In this document: positions 1-9,283 of the stretch, one piece after another | Layout of the letters: each line of letters opens with the position of its first letter | Position numbering within the stretch: position 1 is the stretch's first letter | NCBI GenBank assembly: GCA_025464025.1 | Contig: JAODBP010000110.1 | Span: 1-36,042 of the forward strand | Length of the DNA stretch: 36,042 nucleotides | Source: Actinomycetes bacterium | GTDB lineage: Bacteria > Actinomycetota > Acidimicrobiia > Acidimicrobiales > CADCSY01 | Direction of reading: 5' to 3' | Notes under the pieces: generated by a model | What the model saw: only the letters and a program-made list of their open reading frames with translations | Told to the model about the DNA's origin: nothing | Database searches by the model: none | Position numbers and translations under genes: made by a program

Positions 1-389
1 GCGCCGGCGAACTCGGCGGCCTCCTGCACGGCCCGGCGCTCGACGCCGGTGATGCCGGACGGCACGCAGATGACCATGCGCGGCTTCACCCAGCGGCGCG
101 GGTGCACCCGGTGGATGAAGTAGCGGAGCATCTTCTCGCAGATCTCGAAGTCGGCGATGACGCCGTCCTTCAGCGGGCGGATGGCCTGGATGTAGCTGGG
201 CGTGCGACCGATCATCCGCTTGGCCTCGAGGCCCACGGCGAGGGGCTGGCCCGTCTTGACGTTGACGGCCACGACCGAGGGCTCGTTCAGCACGATCCCG
301 CGTCCTCGCACGTAGACGAGGGTGTTCGCCGTCCCCAGATCGACCGCCATGTCGCGGCCTCGGAGATCTCGGAACATCGAATCGGACAT
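1..389 (-). CDS. mreB: MreB rod-shape-determining actin homolog (N-terminal part, runs off the left edge)
   Basis: The first 129 codons of MreB are present; the rest lies left of the window. MreB is the bacterial actin that polymerises under the membrane and guides lateral wall synthesis. Visible are the actin phosphate-1 motif [10 protein letters not shown] (about residues 17-26), the segment NEPSVVAV, and the run [17 protein letters not shown] typical of MreB. The chosen ATG at 389 is preceded by a GGAGG about 13 bases upstream; a second ATG 13 codons in (MAVDLGT) is possible. It lies downstream of ndk on the same strand, as in many actinobacteria. Identification is secure; only the start is open. 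Confidence 0.95.
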   Translation of the reverse strand, partial: MSDSMFRDLRGRDMAVDLGTANTLVYVRGRGIVLNEPSVVAVNVKTGQPLAVGLEAKRMIGRTPSYIQAIRPLKDGVIADFEICEKMLRYFIHRVHPRRWVKPRMVICVPSGITGVERRAVQEAAEFAG

Positions 390-492
390 GGCGGAGGGCC
401 TCCACGGGCGGCCGGAGGTGAGCCCACAGGCTACGGCTCGGCCCCGCCGTCCACAAGGCAGCCGCCCCGTTCGCCCCCTTTGCGTGGGATTG

Positions 493-525
493 GGACCGTG
501 CAGAGCGGCCGTTCTTGCACCGTCC
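493..525 (-). terminator. Stem-loop just after ndk
   Basis: Ten-base arms at 493-502 and 516-525 (GGACCGTGCA and TGCACCGTCC) pair at nine of ten positions around a 13-base loop. The stem starts nine bases after the ndk stop codon. There is no clear T-tract, so it is a candidate terminator or 3'-end stabiliser between ndk and mreB. Confidence 0.4.
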
Positions 526-533
526 GTGCTCGG

Positions 534-944
534 CTACCCCAGGGTCGGGAAGAAGATCCCGATCTCGCGCCCGGCCGACTCGGGCGAGTCAGACCCGTGC
601 ACGAGGTTCTCGGTCAGCAGGATGCCGAGGTCGCCCCGGATGGTGCCGGGCGCGGCGTCGCGGGGGTTGGTCGACCCCATGAGGGTGCGGACGACCTTGA
701 ACGTCTCCTCCGGCCCCTCGACCACGAGGAGCAGCGCCGGGCCCCGGGTGATGAAGGCCACGAGGTCACCGAAGAACGGCTTGCCGTCGTGCTCCTCGTA
801 GTGCTTCTTCGCCGTCGCCTCGTCGATGGTGCGCAGCTCGGCGGCCACCAGCCGGAGGCCCTTGCGCTCGAGCCGGGCCACGATCTCCCCGGAGAGGCCG
901 CGCTCCACGGCGTCGGGCTTGCAGATCACGAAGGTGCGGTCCAT
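534..944 (-). CDS. ndk: Nucleoside diphosphate kinase
   Basis: This 136-residue protein transfers the gamma phosphate between nucleoside triphosphates and diphosphates through a phosphohistidine. It has the family hallmarks: the N-terminal FVICKPDAVERG, the nucleotide-binding segment STNPRDAAPGTIRGD (about 91-105), and the active-site segment ENLVHGSDS with the catalytic His at 116. The length is normal for bacterial Ndk. It sits between folC and mreB, the usual actinobacterial context, although a plus-strand hydrolase gene has been placed between it and folC. The ATG at 944 is the natural start. Confidence 0.97.
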   Translation of the reverse strand: MDRTFVICKPDAVERGLSGEIVARLERKGLRLVAAELRTIDEATAKKHYEEHDGKPFFGDLVAFITRGPALLLVVEGPEETFKVVRTLMGSTNPRDAAPGTIRGDLGILLTENLVHGSDSPESAGREIGIFFPTLG

Positions 945-1025
945 GGGCCGGAGCGTGCTCGACGCCCGGGCCGTTGTCGAATCCGGCCGCTACGGTGCGC
1001 GGACCGGTTGATGGGGGGTCATCAC

Positions 1026-3125
1026 ATGCGGATGGGTGCGCGGATCACTGCCGTCGTCGGGGTCTCGGCCCTGGTGCTCGGCGTCACGGGCATCGCGTCG
1101 GCCGCGCCGACAGCCGTCTCGGCCCCGCTGACGCCGCCACCGCCGGCGACGCTGTCCGGCCCGGGGTGGACCGTCCAGGAGCACACCGTCTCGGGGACGG
1201 CGACCGCCTACGAGCGGGTGGGCAGCTGGGGCATCGACGGGGCGTGGGAGGCCAAGCCGTCGACCACGGCCGGCTACACCACCCGCGTCGTCGTGCGCCG
1301 TCCGACGGACCCGGCCCGGTTCAACGGCACCGTCGTGGTCGAGTGGCTCAACGTCAGCGCTGGGTTCGACAACTCCCCCACCCTCGTGCAGGCCCGGCCC
1401 GAGCTGCTCCGGGGCGGCTACGCCTGGGTCGGGGTGAGTGCCCAGCACCTCGGCGTCGACGGCCCGGCCGGGCTCAAGGCGAACGACCCGAAGCGCTACG
1501 CCGCCCTCTCGCACCCGGGCGACTCGTACTCCTACGACATCTTCAGCCAGGTCGGCCAGGACCTCCGCGCCGGCTCGAGCCTGCTCGGCGGCCTCACCGT
1601 GAAGCGCCTGCTCGCCGCCGGCCAGTCGCAGTCGGCCTCGCGGATGGGCACCTACATCAACGCCGTCCAACCGCTGGCCAAGGTGTACGACGGCTTCCTC
1701 GTCCAGGACCGCACGGCCAACCTGGCCCCGCTCTTCGACAAGGACGCCGGCGTGCCGCCCGCCGCCCACATCCGCACCGATGGCGCGGGGCCGGTCCTCG
1801 AGGTGCAGAACGAGGGTGACATCGTCGCCCTGCGCTCGCACACGGCGCGCCAGGACGACACCGACCGCTTCCGCCTCTGGGAGGTGGCCGGTGGCGCCCA
1901 CGCCGACGAGTACACGCTGTCGCCCCAGGTGCCCTCGATCGCCACGGTGGCCGGGTCCCCGTGCACGAGCCGGGCCAACAGCGCGGCGTACCACGTGGTC
2001 GTGAGCGCGGCGGTCGACGCCCTCGACCGCTGGGCCGGCGGTGGCGCCGTCCCGCCCACGGCGCCCCGCATCGAGATCGCCGACCCCACCGCGGCCGACC
2101 CGGTCGCCCGGGACGCCCACGGCAACGCCAAGGGCGGGATCCGCCTGCCCCAGCTCGAGGTGCCGATCGCCACCATCGACGGCCAGGTCAACACGCCCCC
2201 GCCGGGGGCCGGCGCCGTCTTCGTTTCGTTCTGCCGGCTGTTCGGCCGGACCACCCCGTTCAGCGAGGCGAAGCTGCGCGCCCTCTACCCGACGCACGCC
2301 ACCTACGTGGCTGCCGTCGCGGCCGCGGCCGACCGCCTCGTCGCCGCCGGCTTCGCCCGGCCCGCGGACGCAGCCGACCTGAAGGCCGAGGCGGTCGCCA
2401 CCGACGTCGGCAAGCGGGGCAACGTCGTGGCGTGGAACGACGGCTTCGCCTCGGGCATCGGGGAGTCGACGGCACCGGCCGGCGGGCACCCGGCTCCGCT
2501 CGGCGTCGCCGGCGTCGCCCCGACGGTGACCGACGCCGGGTTCTGGGTGGCCGGCCGCGACGGCGGGGTCTTCAGCTACGGCGACGCCACGTTCCTCGGC
2601 TCGCTCGGGGGCCGGCGCCTCAACCAGCCGATCGTCGGCATCGCCGCGACGCCGTCGGGCAGGGGCTACTGGCTCGCCGCCATGGACGGCGGCGTGTTTG
2701 CCTTCGGCGACGCCAGGTACCTCGGCGGCCTGGTCGGCAAGTTCAGCCGCTCGCCGGTCAACGCCATCGCCGCCAACCCGTGGGGCCAGGGCTACTGGCT
2801 GGTCCGCGAGGACGGCAGTGTCACCGGCTTCGGTGACTCGAAGGTCGCGGCCGGCACGACGACGTTCGACGTCACCGTCGTCGACATCGCGCCGACGCCG
2901 ACCGGTGCCGGCTACTGGCTGCTCACGGCCACCGGCAGGGTGGGCGCGTTCGGCGACGCCGTCGCCCGAGGCAACGGGCCGACGCACTCGAGCGGGATCG
3001 TCTCGTCGGCGTCGGGCCAGGGCTACCGCATCCTCGCCACCGACGGCTCCGTGACGGCGCGCGGCGACGCCGTGCCGCTGTCCGGCCCGCCTCGCCGAGG
3101 TCAGTCGGCCGTCGCGCTCGGCTAG
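1026..3125 (+). CDS. Secreted alpha/beta-hydrolase-domain protein with C-terminal GYWL/FGDA repeat tail
   Basis: The protein has 699 residues. Residues 1-27 form a signal peptide (MRMGARITAVV... ending ASA). Residues about 30-485 resemble the 'alpha/beta hydrolase domain' family (Abhydrolase_10 type), with a nucleophile elbow GQSQS at 199-203 (Ser201 as nucleophile) and a likely catalytic His at 292 in GGAHADEY. Residues about 497-690 are five degenerate repeats of 40-48 residues with cores such as GYWLAAMDGGVFAFGDA, GYWLVREDGSVTGFGDS and GYWLLTATGRVGAFGDA. These look like blades of a propeller-like wall or surface module seen in Acidimicrobiia. The start at 1026 has a G-run six to ten bases upstream; an in-frame ATG at 1011 is an alternative. 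Substrate is unknown; an extracellular ester or amide hydrolase is an inference. Confidence 0.85.
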   Translation: MRMGARITAVVGVSALVLGVTGIASAAPTAVSAPLTPPPPATLSGPGWTVQEHTVSGTATAYERVGSWGIDGAWEAKPSTTAGYTTRVVVRRPTDPARFNGTVVVEWLNVSAGFDNSPTLVQARPELLRGGYAWVGVSAQHLGVDGPAGLKANDPKRYAALSHPGDSYSYDIFSQVGQDLRAGSSLLGGLTVKRLLAAGQSQSASRMGTYINAVQPLAKVYDGFLVQDRTANLAPLFDKDAGVPPAAHIRTDGAGPVLEVQNEGDIVALRSHTARQDDTDRFRLWEVAGGAHADEYTLSPQVPSIATVAGSPCTSRANSAAYHVVVSAAVDALDRWAGGGAVPPTAPRIEIADPTAADPVARDAHGNAKGGIRLPQLEVPIATIDGQVNTPPPGAGAVFVSFCRLFGRTTPFSEAKLRALYPTHATYVAAVAAAADRLVAAGFARPADAADLKAEAVATDVGKRGNVVAWNDGFASGIGESTAPAGGHPAPLGVAGVAPTVTDAGFWVAGRDGGVFSYGDATFLGSLGGRRLNQPIVGIAATPSGRGYWLAAMDGGVFAFGDARYLGGLVGKFSRSPVNAIAANPWGQGYWLVREDGSVTGFGDSKVAAGTTTFDVTVVDIAPTPTGAGYWLLTATGRVGAFGDAVARGNGPTHSSGIVSSASGQGYRILATDGSVTARGDAVPLSGPPRRGQSAVALG

Positions 3126-3148
3126 CTGCTGATCGGAGCGCGCCCGGG

Positions 3149-3179
3149 ATCCTTGCCGAACGTGGACGGGATCTACAGC
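3149..3179 (-). repeat. Copy A of a 31-bp element at the folC 3' end
   Basis: Read on the minus strand, this 31-base stretch starts at the last sense codon of folC and matches the plus strand at 11254-11284 at about 25 of 31 positions. The shared core is GTAGATCCCRTCCA followed by GTTCG. In both places the element begins at the stop codon of a gene. Its function is unknown. Confidence 0.4.
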
Positions 3180-4468
3180 GAGCCGACGGCTCGGCGGGCC
3201 TCGCCCACGACGTAGAGCGAGCCGGTCACCAGGACGAGGTCGTCCTCCCCCGCCATCCCGACGGCACGCTGCACGGCGGACGGCACGTCGCGCACGACCT
3301 CGACGTCGACTCCGAGGGCGCGGGCCGCCTCGGCGATCTCCTCTGGAGGCATGGCGCGGGGGAAGTCGACGGCCGTGGCGATGACGCCCCGCGCCAGCCC
3401 GGCGTCGAGCAGCTGGAGCATCTGGAGCGCGTCGCGGCCCTTGTTCATCCCGACCACCAGGAACCGCTCTCCCCCGAAGCCGAAGTCGCTGAGGGTGGCC
3501 GACGCGGCGCGGGCACCGTCGGGGTTGTGGGCGCCGTCGAGCACGACGAGCGGCGAGCGGCCCACGACCTCGAAGCGACCCGGCACGGCAACCGTGGCCA
3601 GCGCCTCGCGCACGACCTCCTCGTCGAGCGGGCGCTCGAAGAAGGCCTCGGCCGCGGCTACGGCCAGCGCCGCGTTGTCGCCCTGGTGGGCACCGTGGAG
3701 GGAGAGGAAGACGTCGTCGTAGGTGGCCAGCGGCGTGGTGATCCCGATGGCCCGACCACCGACGGCGACCAGGTTCCCGGTGCAGGCGAAGTCACGGTCG
3801 CGCAGCAGCACCCGAGCCGGCCCCTCGTCCTCGAAGATCGACACCAGGGCCGGATCGGTCTCCCCGAGCACGAGCGTGCTGCCCGGCTTCACGATGCCGG
3901 CCTTCTCCCGGGCGACGTGCTCGCGCGTCGGGCCGAGGACCTCGGTGTGGTCGAGGCCGACGTTCGTCACCACGGCGACGGCGGCGTCGACGACGTTGGT
4001 GGCGTCCCAGCGACCGCCGAGGCCGACCTCCACCACGGCGGCGTCGACGGGCAGGTCGGCGAACCAGCGCAGGGCGGCGAGGGTGAGGATCTCGAAGCGG
4101 TGGGGGCGGATCCCGCTCAGGCCCTCGAGGTCGGCCACCGCGCCGACGGCCTCGGCGAACGACTCGTCGTCGATGGGCTCACCGTTCCGTGCGAGCCGCT
4201 CGTTGACCCGCTCGAGGTCGGGGCTGGTGTAGGTGCCGACCGAGAGGTTGTGGGCGGCCACGAGCGCGGACAGGATCCGCACCGTCGAGCCCTTGCCGTT
4301 GGTGCCGGTGACGTGGATCGCCGGCTGGGCGTGCTGCGGTTCGGCCAGGAGCTCGGCCAGGGCCCGCATCCGATCGAGCGTGGGCGGCTCCCAGGTGCCG
4401 GCCGCCATCCGCTCGAGGTCGGTGTGGTCGTCGAGGTATGCCAGTGCCTGCTCGTACGACCAGCCCAT
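3173..4468 (-). CDS. folC: Folylpolyglutamate synthase / dihydrofolate synthase
   Basis: A Mur-ligase-family enzyme of 431 residues that adds glutamate to (dihydro)folate or joins dihydropteroate to glutamate, using ATP. The P-loop HVTGTNGKGST lies at about 52-62, followed by the folate-synthase signature around the TSPDLERVNERL segment. The central-domain segment EVGLGGRWDATN (about 145-156) and the C-terminal-domain motif VLDGAHNPDGARA are also visible. The start is only nine bases after the stop of the alanine-rich protein upstream, which suggests one transcript. It converges with the secreted hydrolase gene. Confidence 0.96.
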   Translation of the reverse strand: MGWSYEQALAYLDDHTDLERMAAGTWEPPTLDRMRALAELLAEPQHAQPAIHVTGTNGKGSTVRILSALVAAHNLSVGTYTSPDLERVNERLARNGEPIDDESFAEAVGAVADLEGLSGIRPHRFEILTLAALRWFADLPVDAAVVEVGLGGRWDATNVVDAAVAVVTNVGLDHTEVLGPTREHVAREKAGIVKPGSTLVLGETDPALVSIFEDEGPARVLLRDRDFACTGNLVAVGGRAIGITTPLATYDDVFLSLHGAHQGDNAALAVAAAEAFFERPLDEEVVREALATVAVPGRFEVVGRSPLVVLDGAHNPDGARAASATLSDFGFGGERFLVVGMNKGRDALQMLQLLDAGLARGVIATAVDFPRAMPPEEIAEAARALGVDVEVVRDVPSAVQRAVGMAGEDDLVLVTGSLYVVGEARRAVGSL

Positions 4469-4477
4469 GCCCCCGTT

Positions 4478-5023
4478 CTACACGGCGATGACGACAGGCA
4501 GGTCGTACTCGCTGAGCTTGGCCTTGGCCGCCTCGCCCGCCTTGTGGGCCCGGGCCTTGGCGAAGTCGGCGGCGTGCTCGACGTGGGGCTTGGCCGCCTT
4601 GGCCGCGTCGCTCCCCTTCTCCCGCGCCACCTCGGCGGCGGCGAGGACGTGGGGCCGGGCGGCGTCGGCGGCCGCCTCGAACCTCGGCTTGGCGACCTTG
4701 GCCGCCTCGCTGCCCTTCTTCTGGGCGAACTCGGATGCCGTGTGCAGGGCGGGCAGGGCGAGGTCGGCGAGCGCCCCGGCGCCGGCGACGACGCCCGAGA
4801 GGTTGGCCTTGTTGCGGGCCCGCTTCAGCCGGCTCAGCTTGCGACGGTCGCGACGGTCGAGCAGGAGGCCGACCGCGGCGCCGGCGACGGCGGCCTGCCC
4901 CGCGGCCTTGGCCACGCTCGGGCCCACCTGCTCGATGGAGCCGTCGCCACGAACCTCCTGGACCGCCTTGACCGTCGCACCGACGGCCGCTCCCAGCAGG
5001 ACACCCTTCACGAGCTTGCGCAT
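4478..5023 (-). CDS. Alanine-rich amphipathic helical-repeat protein
   Basis: This 181-residue protein is not assigned to a named family. Residues 1-16 (MRKLVKGVLLGAAVGA) and about 40-57 are short Gly/Ala-rich hydrophobic stretches, separated by a basic segment RRDRRKLSRLKRARNK from the rest. Residues about 98-165 are two similar blocks of roughly 33 residues: one begins KGSEAAKVAKPRFEAAADAA and the other KGSDAAKAAKPHVEHAADFA. They have an 11-residue-like periodicity that predicts amphipathic helices, as in apolipoprotein-like, LEA-like or phasin-like proteins. The protein ends with an acidic-hydrophobic tail. It is probably co-transcribed with folC downstream and the SGNH esterase upstream. 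A membrane- or lipid-surface role is only an inference. Confidence 0.75.
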   Translation of the reverse strand: MRKLVKGVLLGAAVGATVKAVQEVRGDGSIEQVGPSVAKAAGQAAVAGAAVGLLLDRRDRRKLSRLKRARNKANLSGVVAGAGALADLALPALHTASEFAQKKGSEAAKVAKPRFEAAADAARPHVLAAAEVAREKGSDAAKAAKPHVEHAADFAKARAHKAGEAAKAKLSEYDLPVVIAV

Positions 5024-5069
5024 GGGCCGTGCCTACCCCACCGCCAGTGGCCGGAACCAGCGAGTGAGG

Positions 5070-5879
5070 TCATTCGCCCCAGCCGGCCGCGGTGCTCCGG
5101 TCGAAGCGGACGCGGTCGAACATGCGGGCCGTCCGCATCCCGGGGAGGACGAGGCCGACGCCGAAGCGCATGGCGCCGCTCGACCACACCGGGCACGACA
5201 TGCCGTTGGGCATCGGCACCGGGCAGAAGTGCACGCCGTCGTCGGCCCGCACCTGGTTGGCCCGCTGGGCGTTGGTGTCGACCTGGGTGCACGGCTCGTT
5301 GCGGAGGCACGGCAGCGTGCGGCTCCAGTAGCGACCGAAGGCCAGGACGGCGGCGCCCGAGTCGGTCACGTGGACCCCCGGGTACCGGGCGGCGACCTCG
5401 TGGTACATGGCGGCCAGGCGGTAGACGTCGCGCTGCCCCTTCGTGTCGGCCACGAGGCCGATGGGCGACGTGCCGAGCCAGATCTGGGCCCCGGTGCGGC
5501 GGAGCACCTGGACGGCGTGGACGGTGTCGGCCCGGTACTTGGCCAGCCAGGCATCGCCCTGCAGCGGCTTCCCCTTGGCGTCCTGCATGCAGCGCGTGAG
5601 GTTGTTGCCGGAGAACTGGATGACCACGACCGTCGGGTGCTCGTGGGTCGAGTCGTAGCCCATGAGGTCGAACAGGTCGCAGGTGGCGCCGCCCGGCGCG
5701 CCCCGGACCAGGGCGTGGCTGTGGCCGACGTCGCGCACGAAGCCCTCGATGTACGGCTTGGCCTCGGCGGTCAGGGAATCGCCGTAGACGAGCACCCGGT
5801 CGCCCGGCGCGGCATGGGCCAGCGGGGCGGCCAGCCCCACCACCAGGAGCGCGACCAGGACCGGGAGGAGCTTCCGCAC
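5070..5879 (-). CDS. Secreted SGNH/GDSL-type esterase
   Basis: The product is 269 residues with an N-terminal signal peptide (MRKLLPVLVALLVVGLAAPLAHA). The SGNH hydrolase blocks are present: the block I nucleophile in VYGDSLT just after the signal, the block III Asn in QFSGNNLTRC, and the block V pair in DDGVHFCP with the catalytic His. Several Cys residues suggest disulfides in an extracytoplasmic enzyme. Members of this family hydrolyse ester bonds of acylated sugars or lipids; the substrate here cannot be told. The start is GTG at 5879 directly after a GGGAGGG run. It lies 33 bases after clpX on the same strand. Confidence 0.88.
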   Translation of the reverse strand: MRKLLPVLVALLVVGLAAPLAHAAPGDRVLVYGDSLTAEAKPYIEGFVRDVGHSHALVRGAPGGATCDLFDLMGYDSTHEHPTVVVIQFSGNNLTRCMQDAKGKPLQGDAWLAKYRADTVHAVQVLRRTGAQIWLGTSPIGLVADTKGQRDVYRLAAMYHEVAARYPGVHVTDSGAAVLAFGRYWSRTLPCLRNEPCTQVDTNAQRANQVRADDGVHFCPVPMPNGMSCPVWSSGAMRFGVGLVLPGMRTARMFDRVRFDRSTAAGWGE

Positions 5880-5912
5880 CCCTCCCTTGTTCGCCGCTGG
5901 CCGGCGCTCCTC

Positions 5913-7199
5913 CTAGGAAGCGGCGCGGCGGGGACGAGCGGCCCGGGGCGAGTCGACCCGGGGCACCAGCGTGGGGTTGACCTTGTCCTCGACCACGTTG
6001 CGGTCGATGACGCACTTGCCGATGTCGGTGCGGCTCGGCAGGTCGTACATCACGTTGAGGAGGACCTCCTCGAGGATGGCCCGCAGGCCACGGGCGCCGG
6101 TGCCGCGCAGGAGGGCCTGCTCGGCGACGGCCTCGAGGGCGTCCTGGGTGAACTCGAGCTCGACGTCGTCGAGCTCGATCATCCGCTGGTACTGCTTGAC
6201 CACCGCGTTCTTGGGCTCGACGAGGATGCGCACCAGCGCCTCCCGGTCGAGGTTCGACACCGGGCCCAGCACGGGCAGGCGGCCGACGAACTCGGGGATG
6301 AGGCCGAACTTCAGGAGGTCCTCGGGGAGCACCTTGGCCAGGACCTCGCCGAGGTCCTTGTCGCCGGCCCGGCGGACGTCGGCACCGAAGCCGACGCCCT
6401 TGCGACCGATGCGGCTCTCGATGATCTTCTCCAGCCCGGCGAAGGCACCGCCGCAGATGAAGAGGATGTTCGTGGTGTCGATCTGGATGAACTCCTGGTG
6501 CGGGTGCTTGCGCCCGCCCTGGGGCGGCACCGAGGCGACGGTCCCCTCCAGGATCTTGAGGAGCGCCTGCTGCACGCCCTCGCCGGAGACGTCGCGCGTG
6601 ATCGACGGGTTCTCGCTCTTGCGGGCGATCTTGTCGATCTCGTCGATGTAGATGATCCCGGTCTCGGCCTTCTTGACGTCGTAGTCGGCGGACTGGATCA
6701 GCTTGAGGAGGATGTTCTCGACGTCCTCGCCCACGTAGCCGGCCTCGGTGAGCGCGGTCGCGTCGGCCACGGCGAAGGGCACGTTGAGCATGCGGGCCAG
6801 CGTCCGGGCCAGCTCGGTCTTGCCGCAGCCGGTGGGCCCGACGAGGAGCACGTTCGACTTCGACAGCTCGATCTCGTCGGTGCGGTCGGTGTTCGCTGCG
6901 CCGAACTGCACCCGCTTGTAGTGGTTGTAGACGGCGACGGAGAGGATCTGCTTGGCGTGGTCCTGGCCGATGATGTAGTCGTCCAGGAACGAGTGGATCT
7001 CACGCGGCTTGGGCAGCTCGTCGAAGTGCAGCTCGGCGGTCTCGCTGAGCTCCTCCTCGATGATCTCGTTGCAGAGGTCGATGCACTCGTCGCAGATGTA
7101 GACGCCCGGCCCGGCGATGAGCTTCTTGACCTGCTTCTGCGACTTGCCGCAGAAGGAGCACTTCAGCAGGTCGCCCCCGCCGTCTCCGATCCTCGCCAC
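5913..7199 (-). CDS. clpX: ClpX, ATP-dependent Clp protease unfoldase subunit
   Basis: ClpX is the AAA+ hexamer that recognises tagged substrates, unfolds them and threads them into ClpP. The 428-residue protein has the N-terminal zinc-binding domain with Cys14, Cys17, Cys36 and Cys39. It also has the Walker A motif GPTGCGKTE (121-129), the Walker B segment [11 protein letters not shown], the sensor region [14 protein letters not shown], and the pore/arginine-finger blocks usual for the family. The start lies 17 bases after clpP, so tig, clpP and clpX form one operon. The C-terminal basic tail (RPRRAAS) is short and unremarkable. Confidence 0.97.
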   Translation of the reverse strand: MARIGDGGGDLLKCSFCGKSQKQVKKLIAGPGVYICDECIDLCNEIIEEELSETAELHFDELPKPREIHSFLDDYIIGQDHAKQILSVAVYNHYKRVQFGAANTDRTDEIELSKSNVLLVGPTGCGKTELARTLARMLNVPFAVADATALTEAGYVGEDVENILLKLIQSADYDVKKAETGIIYIDEIDKIARKSENPSITRDVSGEGVQQALLKILEGTVASVPPQGGRKHPHQEFIQIDTTNILFICGGAFAGLEKIIESRIGRKGVGFGADVRRAGDKDLGEVLAKVLPEDLLKFGLIPEFVGRLPVLGPVSNLDREALVRILVEPKNAVVKQYQRMIELDDVELEFTQDALEAVAEQALLRGTGARGLRAILEEVLLNVMYDLPSRTDIGKCVIDRNVVEDKVNPTLVPRVDSPRAARPRRAAS

Positions 7200-7216
7200 T
7201 GCGATGCTCCCCCTGC

Positions 7217-7897
7217 CTAGGACGCCGACGCCACGGCGTCTGCCGGTGCCGACTCTCGGATGGCGATCACCTCGTCGATGATGCCGTACTCCTTGGCCTC
7301 GGGCGCGGACAGGATGAAGTCCCGGTCCGTGTCCTTGTGGATCCGCTCGACGGGCTGGCCCGTGTGGTACGAGAGCATCTCCTCGAGCTGGTGACGCATG
7401 CGCTCGATCTCCTTGGCCGCCAGCTCGATGTCGGCCGCCTGGCCCATGGCCTGGCCGTAGGGCTGGTGCAGGAGGACCCGGGCCCGGGGCAGCGCCAGGC
7501 GCTTGCCCTTGCTGCCCGACGCCAGCAGGACTGCCGCCGCCGAGGCCGCCTGCCCGAAGCAGATCGTGCTGATGTCCGGCTTCACGTACTGGAGGGTGTC
7601 GTAGATGGCGAACAGCGAGGTGATGTCGCCACCGGGGCTGTTGATGTAGATCGAGATGTCCTTGTCGGCGTTCTCGGCCTCGAGGTGCAGCAGCTGGGCG
7701 CAGATGAGGTTGGCGATCGTGTCGTCGATCGGCGTGCCCAGGAAGATGATCGAGTCCTTCAGCAGGCGGGAGTACAGGTCGAACGCCCGCTCACCCCGGT
7801 TGGTCTGCTCGACGACCGTCGGGACCAGGTAGTTGAAGGCCCGCAGCCGATCCTCGCCACCGGCGAGGGTCTCGAGCGTGCGGTGGGGGTGCGTCAT
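7217..7897 (-). CDS. clpP: ClpP, ATP-dependent Clp protease proteolytic subunit
   Basis: The 226-residue serine peptidase forms the tetradecameric chamber of Clp. The catalytic triad is visible: Ser119 in CFGQAASA, His144 in LLHQPYG, and Asp193 in [13 protein letters not shown]. The active-site flank reads [12 protein letters not shown] where many ClpPs have GQAASMGAFLL; the triad is intact and the change is conservative. The ATG overlaps the tig stop codon by four bases (ATGA), indicating translational coupling. Many actinobacteria carry two clpP genes; only one is present here, so a second copy elsewhere is possible. Confidence 0.96.
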   Translation of the reverse strand: MTHPHRTLETLAGGEDRLRAFNYLVPTVVEQTNRGERAFDLYSRLLKDSIIFLGTPIDDTIANLICAQLLHLEAENADKDISIYINSPGGDITSLFAIYDTLQYVKPDISTICFGQAASAAAVLLASGSKGKRLALPRARVLLHQPYGQAMGQAADIELAAKEIERMRHQLEEMLSYHTGQPVERIHKDTDRDFILSAPEAKEYGIIDEVIAIRESAPADAVASAS

Positions 7898-9264
7898 TCG
7901 GACTCCTCGACCGTGTCGTCGGTCTCATCGGTGGGCTGAGCGTCGACTTGAGGGGGCTCGAGCGAGCTTCGGTCGATGGGCGTGCCGTCGGGATCGACGA
8001 CCTCGGCGTGGTCGGCCAGCCACTCGAGGGCCTTGCCTCGCGTGACGTCCGAGCGTACCGCCCCGATCTGCCCAGCGCGCTCGAGCTGCTTGCGGATCTC
8101 GTCGGCGCCCTGGTCCATGCGGGCGGCGAGCCGCTCGACCTCGGCGTCGACCTCGTCGTCGTCGGCCACGATGCCCTCGGCCTCGATGACGGCCCGGATG
8201 GCGAGGTCGGCCTTGACCGCGGACGCCGCCTGCTCGCGCAGCTGGTCGATCATGTCCTGCGGGGCCGTGCCGGTGGCCTGGAGGTACTGCTCGATGGTGG
8301 CGCCCTGGTGCTGGAGCCGATGGGCGAGGTCCTCGAGGCGGCGCTGCACCTCACCGTCGACGAGGGCAGGCGGCGGCTCGTCCTCGACGAGCTGGACCAG
8401 CGAGTCGATGACGCCCTCGCGGAGGGCGAGCTGGCTCTGGACCCGCTTCACGTTGGACACCCGCTCGCGCAGGTCGTCGCGCAGCTCGGCGATGGTCTCG
8501 AACTCGGACGCCTCGCCGGCCCACTCGTCGGTGGGCTCGGGGAGGACGACCTCCTTCACGCCCTTGACGATCACGCTGAAGCTGATCGGCTCGGTGACCT
8601 CGGGGTCGGGGTGGGCGGCGTCGAACACGAGCGTGTCGCCGGCCGACGCGCCGACGAGGTGCTCGTCGAGCTCGGGCACGACGGCGCCGCTGCCGACCTC
8701 GTAGAGGTAGTCGTCGACCGAGAGGCCCTCGACCGGCTCGCCGGCGACGGACCCGCCGACGTCGATGGTGACCTGGTCGCCCTCGGCGGCCGGGCGCTCG
8801 ACGTCGGACAGCTCGCCGAACTGGCGACGCAGCCGATCGACCTGGGCGTCGAGCTCGGCCTCGGTGACCTCGGGGCTCGGGATCTCGACCCGGAGGCTGC
8901 CGTAGCCGGCCACCTGGATCTTGGGGCGGACCTCGACGACGGCGTCGAAGACGACCGCACCCGACTCCTGCCCGGCCGTGATGTCGATCTCGGGGGCGGC
9001 GATGACGTCGACCTCGTGCTCGCCGACGGCCCGGGCGTAGTACTCGGGCAGCGCCTCGCGCAGGGCCTCCTGGCGACCCACGTCGGGGCCGAGCCGCGAC
9101 TCGAGGATCCGCCGGGGCGCCTTGCCGGGCCGGAAGCCGGGGATGCGGACCTCTCGGGCGATGCGCTTGAACGCCTCCCCGATGGCCTCGTCGAACTCCG
9201 CCTCGTCGACCTCGACGGACAGCTTGACCTTGTTGCCCTCGAGGGCCTCGACGCTGGATCTCAC
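7894..9264 (-). CDS. tig: Trigger factor, ribosome-associated chaperone and prolyl isomerase
   Basis: Trigger factor binds the ribosome exit tunnel and shields nascent chains. The chosen GTG at 9264 gives 456 residues starting [19 protein letters not shown], which matches the family N-terminus. The in-frame extension upstream is low-complexity and runs through the G-rich leader, so it was rejected. The ribosome-binding signature [11 protein letters not shown] is at about residue 40. An FKBP-like domain follows in the middle, with GDQVTIDV near its start and a helical C-terminal substrate domain after it. The C-terminus is acidic ([12 protein letters not shown]). It is the first gene of tig-clpP-clpX. 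The G-tract leader just upstream may influence expression. Confidence 0.94.
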   Translation of the reverse strand: MRSSVEALEGNKVKLSVEVDEAEFDEAIGEAFKRIAREVRIPGFRPGKAPRRILESRLGPDVGRQEALREALPEYYARAVGEHEVDVIAAPEIDITAGQESGAVVFDAVVEVRPKIQVAGYGSLRVEIPSPEVTEAELDAQVDRLRRQFGELSDVERPAAEGDQVTIDVGGSVAGEPVEGLSVDDYLYEVGSGAVVPELDEHLVGASAGDTLVFDAAHPDPEVTEPISFSVIVKGVKEVVLPEPTDEWAGEASEFETIAELRDDLRERVSNVKRVQSQLALREGVIDSLVQLVEDEPPPALVDGEVQRRLEDLAHRLQHQGATIEQYLQATGTAPQDMIDQLREQAASAVKADLAIRAVIEAEGIVADDDEVDAEVERLAARMDQGADEIRKQLERAGQIGAVRSDVTRGKALEWLADHAEVVDPDGTPIDRSSLEPPQVDAQPTDETDDTVEESE

Positions 9265-9283
9265 AGGGGCGGGAGTGTACCGG

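Noticed and set aside
102..1025. Long plus-strand extension in front of the secreted hydrolase
   Set aside because: It is antisense to mreB and ndk and lacks a signal peptide; the hydrolase starts naturally with a signal peptide at 1026.
4233..7220. Very long plus-strand open frame opposite folC and clpX
   Set aside because: It is an antisense shadow of real genes; composition is Gly/Arg/Asp-rich and no domain is recognisable.
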